Shown here: piece after piece, positions 58,437 to 64,000 of the stretch
How positions within the stretch are numbered: position 1 is the first letter of the stretch
Layout of the letters: each line of letters starts with the position of its first letter
NCBI RefSeq assembly: GCF_918797505.1
Contig: NC_092796.1
Coordinates: 54,900,851 to 54,964,850 of the forward strand
Length of the DNA: 64,000 bases
Origin: Bemisia tabaci
Lineage: Eukaryota; Arthropoda; Insecta; Hemiptera; Aleyrodidae
Direction: 5' to 3'
Translations under genes and position numbers: made by a program
The notes under the pieces: model-generated
The model's input: only the letters and a program-made list of their open reading frames with translations
Database searches by the model: none
Told to the model about the DNA's origin: nothing

Positions 58437-58904
58437 TTTGAAGGAGGTCGAAATTGGATTAATGTTTCAGAATAATTATACAACACTATTTCGCCCTATT
58501 TTCGCCCCACACACACACACCACATTATCAATGCATAATTCACGGTTTCAGATATATAAACATAACCTCATTTCTCCAAGAGAACCGGTTTTGAGTTTTC
58601 GTTGGCCCACAGTCAGCAAATCAATATCTTTCAAACATCTCTGGCCTTGCGAATTTCTTGTTTCCTGATAACATATATCTAATTAAGTTAATCTACTCTT
58701 GAATACCTCTAAAATGGTGCTCCTTCAGTTTCTCAATCTGTATTCGAACTATTAGTGATCGGTTTTCAATGATAACCTCTCGTATATTATTCAGAACGTG
58801 TGTGTAATCGTGACAGTTACCGCAGCCTAAGCTCATGTTTTGGTTGTACTCAGAGTACTGCTGTTCTTGTGATTTAGTTACTTACACAAAAACTTTCCGG
58901 CCCC
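58437..58904. promoter_or_regulatory. Bidirectional promoter region of mRpS30 and MEK
   Basis: 468 bp separate the two start codons, which face away from each other. It holds no repeat and no clear TATA box at the right place. A CACACACACAC run is at 58509-58519. Both are housekeeping-type genes, which often share such intervals. Confidence 0.7.
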
Positions 58905-59014
58905 ATGAGAATGTCAAAGAATAAACTCAACCTTACCCTGCCAGCTGGGGCAATAGAACCTCCATCTACCACTCCGTCAGCCCCTCCGTCAGCGACTGTT
59001 AATGAGTATTCCGA
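58905..59014 (+). CDS. Dsor1: MEK exon 1
   Basis: Encodes the docking site and a Pro/Ser/Thr-rich linker, ending at the donor GTAAGC in phase 2. Joining exon 2 gives EYSEKSSMMGK. Confidence 0.85.
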
Positions 59015-62000
59015 GTAAGCCTTCCACATTTGTGTTTACTTAGTCTCTCTTTAGTTTTGCAAAATTTTAACATATACACGCTTAGTTAGGAACTGAGCCC
59101 GCTGAATCTCAAACTTCTCATAGTTTGAATCTCATATGAGTGTTATCAATGTATATTGGCACTCACGATCGCCCAGGCAGCACAAACATATTTTGAAACC
59201 TCCCAGACTTAAATTGAACGCAGCTGTCACAACAATGTCAATTCTTGAAATACTTAGCCTGGCTCCCACTTTACATGAATTCTCACTTATTTCCATAAAG
59301 TAGTCAATATCTATAAGATAAGCCAGTTAGCTTCACCTGAAAATGAGCAAATCAGAAAACACTGGTTTGTTGAAAGTAGATTCTAAATGTAGTATTTAGA
59401 CTAGACTGAAGGCAATTCTCGAAATGTGCATTGATTTTCTTTGACAAGTAACTGACAATGAATTGTTTGTTTAAGACCCAGCAAATTAATACTTGTTTCT
59501 GTTCAGAGTTTCAAACAGACTAGTGCATAGGTACAAATTAGTTAAGAGAGTTTGAACACCCGGATAAGTAAAGTCTACCACTCGGATAGTTGGTCAAAGT
59601 GAATGATCCGTTTGACGAACTACAGCTAATCAGTCCCTAACATTATCTAACCTAACTGGAGGACGATCCATGCACTAAATTACAGCCGAACACTCAGTTC
59701 AGATCAACTTTGCAGGATGTTCTTGAGATCAAAAATGATGTGCAATTTTTTCATTTTCAAATTTCTCTCTCAAAAAAGTTTGAAGTACAAGTCGAGTCTC
59801 AGGATTTCAAAGACCAGCATTCTTTCTTGTTCCTTATTTTTTGCTTGGAAAAATTGAGGCAAAGGATAAGAGAACTTTTTTGTCTTCTACTGAGTAGCAT
59901 TTGGGAGGTTTGAGTCCGGCAGGTGTTGCTTTGTAGGAGGTGTCGTCAGCTAAGTTGTCACTGATTACTTTCCGTGTATAATATCACTTCTCTTAAGTGA
60001 CAGATACATAAATTTTATAATCCTTTCAACCTGATTAAGGATAATAAATCAAAAGTAACAAAACAAACGGGAAATTAAGGTAACAAACTGTGAGCTAAAT
60101 AAAGGAAGCCGAATTTATAAAATTGAAACTCACCAGAAATAATTAAAATTGCCGACACCTTTTGGGGTTCCCGGCCCCTTCTTGAGTCGCAATTTAGCCT
60201 CAAAGAAGGGGCCGGGGAGCCCTAAAATGCATCAGTAATTTTAATTATTTTTGTGAGTTTGAGTTTTTTAGTTTCGGCTTCCTCTATTTCATGATTAAGG
60301 ATAGTTTTCTGGAAATACTGTGACATGATTTACTCATACTTTGCTTACAGGAAGAGCAGCATGATGGGTAAGACAAGCATTGAGGCCCTTCAAGCCAGGC
60401 TGGAAGAACTGGGCATGGATGCAGTGCAACGAAAACGGTTAGAAACCTTCTTATGTCAAAAGGAACAAATTGGAAAGGAGCTCACTGATGCTGACTTCGA
60501 AAAATTAGGAGAATTGGGCACAGGCAACGGTGGAGTTGTTGTCAAAGTGCGTCACAAGTCATCGGACTTAATCATGGCTCGAAAGGTATTTTTAGTTTCT
60601 CAAAGCTCCAAACCTTCTCTTTTGTCTGTTGGAAACAGTTTCAGGTCGATAATTTTGGATCCAATATTTCATAAAGTATTTTGATGGTTGAAGCTTCCAG
60701 ATTTGCAAAGTCTTTGTTCAGAACTAATATATACATAAACTCCAGTATGTATCACTGTAGTAGATGTTTTAATTTATCATACTTTTCGAATAACGTATCT
60801 CTAATGATAGAAAATCCTTTATCTTTTGTTTATGATTAATCTCAATATTTCTACAAGATTCAGTCGTCTAAATGCGATTTATTGACATGTGCAACTAATT
60901 TATTGACACTAATTATGTACAATGGCTCTCCTAAAAGTCTTTGTTGCCAATTTTAGTGTGAGGGCGCAAATGAAGGCAACATAATGCAAGTTGTATAACC
61001 TTAAAGATCCTCAACTTCCTAATGTGACCTTATTGGAAATATTTAGTCAATTTGCTGGTTTACTAGAATCTCTAGGCAACATCTTGAAATGTTGATAACA
61101 ATGGAAAATAAAGTAACTCGAACTAAAGCTAAAAAGGATTGAGCAGTTGTTGGGAGACGATGATAAAGATGGTATCGATGGTTGCCTTGCCCGGCAACTC
61201 CAGAACTAGACAACAGTGCTGCCATGTAGCAAGATCCTTAACTAAAGGAGGGCTACCAATAAACGTGTCCCTGGAAGCACTGGAAAATTTTCAGGGAAGC
61301 AGGAAAAATATTTGAAAATTTAAATTTTAGTAGGTCTTCTATTACAGTAATTTTACATAGTTCTTAAGTATTAAAATTAAAATTATTCTTCCTCATCTGA
61401 TGACCTTCCTGTCTCTTAATTTTTCAAAATATTTTTGCTGAATTCTTAAATTCATAACGCGAGGTATTGTTTCCACTTGATCAGAATTGTCTTTTTAAAA
61501 TCTTCTCTTATTAGAGAATTGAGAAGCTTTTGGGCAGCATTATTTAAATCGTGCATTGAGTTGAAATGTAGCTCTCTCAAACTTTCTTATAACTCTAGAA
61601 GGTGTAATAGAATATAAGTAATCACAGAAAGCTAAGTTCGAGCTCCTAAGAGCTTGGGGAATCAACGCAAAGGAAAATTTGCGGACAGAATTTTAGGCTC
61701 AACCAACCCATTGCCTTTGTCCTTCTCTCTGCAAAATTTTGAGTTTTACTCGCGGTACATTCAATAATTTTCACTATTCCACCTTATGTTGAAAGTCTTC
61801 ATGGAAATTTGTAAGAATACACATAAGGACAATTAACTCTAAATCTTTTGGCTTCCATGTTTTCTAGAACTTGAGTGGGTATATCACCAAGTATTTTTTC
61901 TACTCGCAAGTTATTTACTTTTTCTTTAATTCTGTAGTTAACATAATTTTTCCTTTATTGTAAGCTTATTTTGAATTTCATAATTACAGTTAATTCATCT

Positions 62001-62616
62001 AGAAGTGAAACCTGCGATAAAGAAACAAATCATCCGAGAGTTAAAAGTCCTTCATGATTGCAACTTTGCCCACATTGTGGGATTCTATGGAGCATTTTAC
62101 AGGTACTTTTTTCTCTGAAACTCTAGCTCTAGTAATAATCGTAATGAAACTTTAAAAAGCCTCATCACTGCCGTAACCGGGCACATTAGTACACTGATTC
62201 ACTTAATCCTCCTGAGACTATAATATTCACTGATCAGTTTATTCACTAAACGAAACTTGAAATACAATTACTTTTGAAAATAAATCTATTTATGATTTTT
62301 GCAGTGTGATCATGAGTTTGGAAGAAAAAAATCCCTCAACATGTTTAATTAAATAGCTGAATAATACTGACACACTGCTCAATCAAATTCTTAATATCCA
62401 TTCTTAGCTCAAGAATAAAATGGGTTTTTTTTTGGTTTTTTTTTTCTCCTAATTTTGTTGGATTGTGATGCTCAGTCTGAACTTATAGCGACCTTAATTT
62501 TCAGTGATGGAGAAATCAGTATTTGTATGGAATACATGGATGGTGGCTCCTTAGATCTTATCCTAAAGAAAGCTGGACGCATTCCTGAATCCATCCTTGG
62601 TATTATAACGCACGCT
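58905..62616 (+). CDS. Dsor1: MAP kinase kinase MEK (Dsor1/MAP2K1), first four exons
   Basis: Exons 58905-59014, 60351-60585, 61990-62102 and 62505-62616; phases agree, and the gene continues off the right edge. The N-terminus KNKLNLTLP fits the basic-hydrophobic ERK docking site. Next come the inhibitory helix region ([20 protein letters not shown]), the Gly-rich loop (GTGNGGVV), the catalytic lysine (ARK), the alpha-C helix ([10 protein letters not shown]) with its glutamate, the conserved HIVGFYGAF and the hinge [10 protein letters not shown]. The catalytic loop, Pro-rich insert and activation loop are outside the window. MEK phosphorylates ERK on Thr and Tyr in the Ras-Raf cascade. Two in-frame ATGs (58905, 58911) are possible; the second gives MSKNKLNL as in Drosophila Dsor1 and is my preferred start. 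Confidence 0.9.
60104..60283. mobile_element. Foldback hairpin element in MEK intron 1
   Basis: ggaagccgaatttataaaat pairs with the closing agtttcggcttcc, and the arms meet at a central ggggttcccggccccttctt / aagaaggggccgggg stem. The whole 180 bp folds into one hairpin, 67 bp before MEK exon 2. Confidence 0.8.
60351..60585 (+). CDS. Dsor1: MEK exon 2
   Basis: From [14 protein letters not shown] to LIMARK, which includes the Gly-rich loop and the ATP-binding lysine. It ends in phase 0 at GTATTT. Confidence 0.9.
61990..62102 (+). CDS. Dsor1: MEK exon 3
   Basis: Encodes [20 protein letters not shown] and [10 protein letters not shown]. The acceptor is TAATTACAG and the donor GTACTT in phase 2. 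Confidence 0.9.
62505..62616 (+). CDS. Dsor1: MEK exon 4
   Basis: Encodes [20 protein letters not shown] and [15 protein letters not shown], ending in phase 0 at GTAAGT. Position 2 after SILG reads I where Drosophila has R. Confidence 0.9.
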
Positions 62617-62992
62617 GTAAGTTATGTTCCATCCATCTCATTTTCAAAAATCCCATGACAGAAGGATCTTTCTTTTAGAACGATAAAGAACCATTGATAA
62701 CTGACTTCTTTTATAGAGGATGACAGAAAAGAAACAAAAACATGGGTAAACAAGGGTACAATTTTAAAAAAAAACACTAACAGGATCTTTTGAGCTGGCA
62801 CAGGCTGATTTCCAACAGAAAAAACCATTAAAATAATTCAAATTTGGATGGCGACCTGATTCTAGTTGTTACCACTCAACCTCTGGAATATGGTATAGAA
62901 AAAGTTGACACAATTTTTAGAACATTTTGCCGAATTCCAATGACTATGTGATAACGAACTGAATATGAATGCCCCTTCATTTTTAATTAGTT

Positions 62993-62997
<5 letters not shown>

Positions 62998-63040
<43 letters not shown>
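62998..63040. repeat. Poly-T tract in MEK intron 4
   Basis: About 43 T. Confidence 0.8.
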
Positions 63041-63041
<1 letters not shown>

Positions 63042-63205
63042 GCAGTTGAAAATGAGCTTTTGATTTTAGCCTTTTCACCCATGTTTTTAGTTTTTATTCT
63101 ATCTAGGTGTTTTTTATTTTCAAGTTTTGTAATTTGTACATTTTCTTTAATAAGAAGGAAATGTATTTCATGCAGGGTGCTTTAGTTATGCTATCTTATT
63201 TGATA

Positions 63206-64000
63206 TCTATACTATAAGCTCCAAGACCTCCTAATTTTGCGAAACTGGTAACGCTTAGTTCCAGCGTTCTACCGGGCCGATTTTCATGATTTTTGCGGCT
63301 ATCGGCGGGCGATTGTCTCTAGATAAGCCAACTCTTTTCAGATTTTCAAAATATGGCCCAGGTTTTTTTATATTACGTGGTAAAGTTGCGAATTCTCCCA
63401 TTTAAACAATGTAAATTAATACTTTTTGTCATAGTTCGTTTGAGCGTTCTACCGGGCCGATTTCCATGATTTTTGCGTAAATCGACAGGTAATAGGCCCT
63501 AGATGAGCCCGCTGTAATCAGATTTTGGAAAAAGGACCCAGGTTTTTTTTAAAATCACGTTATAAAAGTGAGTGAGTTTAAAAAATGCTCCGGTACTGCT
63601 ACCGCTATGCGCGGGAGGATGCGCAGTGGTCGAGGAGGTTGCGCAGTAGCTGTGTAGCCTGCGCATCAGCTCTACACTTATCTACACAAGATTCGCGCCG
63701 ACGTACTCACGTCGAGCGGTGGCCGAGTCGTCTACGACGTCGAATTTGTCCACTTTGAATTCAATGTGGGTTCGATCCCCGACTTATGAAATCTTAATTA
63801 GGTATTACCTGACTATCATTGTTCATTGTTTTACTGCAATATTTCATCAAGCAGTCATTCCAAAACGCGTCCTTTTAATTTTAAAATAATTTTAAGTAAA
63901 GTTTAAAATTAAAGTATACCTCATATCGTAATTTTCTAGGGGAAAAATAAAACTAACACTGATAGGAGGGTAAAAGTAGGGCCGCGAAGCGGCCCATTGA
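63206..64000 (+). mobile_element. Helitron-like non-autonomous element, 3' end at window edge
   Basis: It starts TCTATACTATAAGCTCC after an A, as is usual for Helitrons. Two internal direct repeats (gcgttctaccgggccgattt at 63263 and 63445) follow, and close to the window end is a GC hairpin, GGGCCGC-GAA-GCGGCCC. A Helitron has such a hairpin about 10 bases before a CTRR terminus, which would lie just beyond base 64000. There is no Rep/helicase ORF. Confidence 0.65.
63712..63784 (+). pseudogene. tRNA-like segment inside the Helitron-like element
   Basis: It contains an A-box-like tggccgagtcgt and a B-box GGTTCGATCCCC at a distance typical of tRNA-Ser/Leu, following gtcgagcgg. The acceptor stem does not close (gtcgagc against cgacttat) and the T stem has a mismatch, so it is a decayed tRNA or a SINE-head remnant and not a functional tRNA. 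Confidence 0.55.

Overview
The window is nuclear DNA of an animal, almost certainly an insect. Five spliced protein genes with GT-AG introns are present, and the proteins resemble arthropod orthologues. The DNA between exons is AT-rich and packed with short non-autonomous transposons, foldback elements, homopolymer tracts and tandem duplications. The repeat landscape would suit a hemipteran such as a whitefly, but that placement is inference and not proven by any single feature. I saw no bacterial operon, CRISPR array, virus-like gene or transposase ORF. Layout, left to right: (1) About 2.3-20.5 kb, minus strand: the 5' two-thirds (14 coding exons, about 1000 codons) of eyes shut/spacemaker (eys), a secreted EGF/laminin-G matrix protein. 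Its 3' end lies off the left edge. Introns carry several MITEs. (2) About 20.5-37.9 kb: a 17.5-kb gene-poor interval holding a foldback element just upstream of the eys start, MITEs, two 1-kb inverted copies of one dispersed repeat, a hAT-type MITE with a perfect 8-bp target duplication, and a GC-rich island at 31.66-31.99 kb that may be a promoter. (3) About 37.9-42.6 kb, plus strand: a three-exon gene of the MKRN2OS family; its first intron hosts a second hAT MITE with a perfect 8-bp target duplication and a 145-bp tandem array. (4) 44.2-50.9 kb, minus strand, convergent with the previous gene: a seven-exon phosphotriesterase-related (PTER) gene. Its third exon carries an apparent one-base insertion that breaks the frame. 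(5) 52.9-58.4 kb, minus strand: a five-exon mitochondrial ribosomal protein gene (mRpS30, mL65), 599 codons, all phases consistent. (6) From 58.9 kb, plus strand: the first four coding exons of the MAP kinase kinase MEK (Dsor1/MAP2K1). It is divergent from mRpS30 across a 468-bp shared promoter region and runs off the right edge; the last 0.8 kb of the window is a Helitron-like element in its intron. The five genes do not form a pathway: a sensory-organ matrix protein, an uncharacterised small protein, a metal hydrolase relative, a mitochondrial translation factor and a signalling kinase happen to be neighbours. No clear new biological system was found. The points most worth checking are the PTER frameshift, a hammerhead-like motif at 18.4 kb, the two hAT MITEs with intact target duplications, a 36-bp module shared by unrelated repeats, the Helitron carrying a tRNA-like segment, and the 1-kb inverted repeats.
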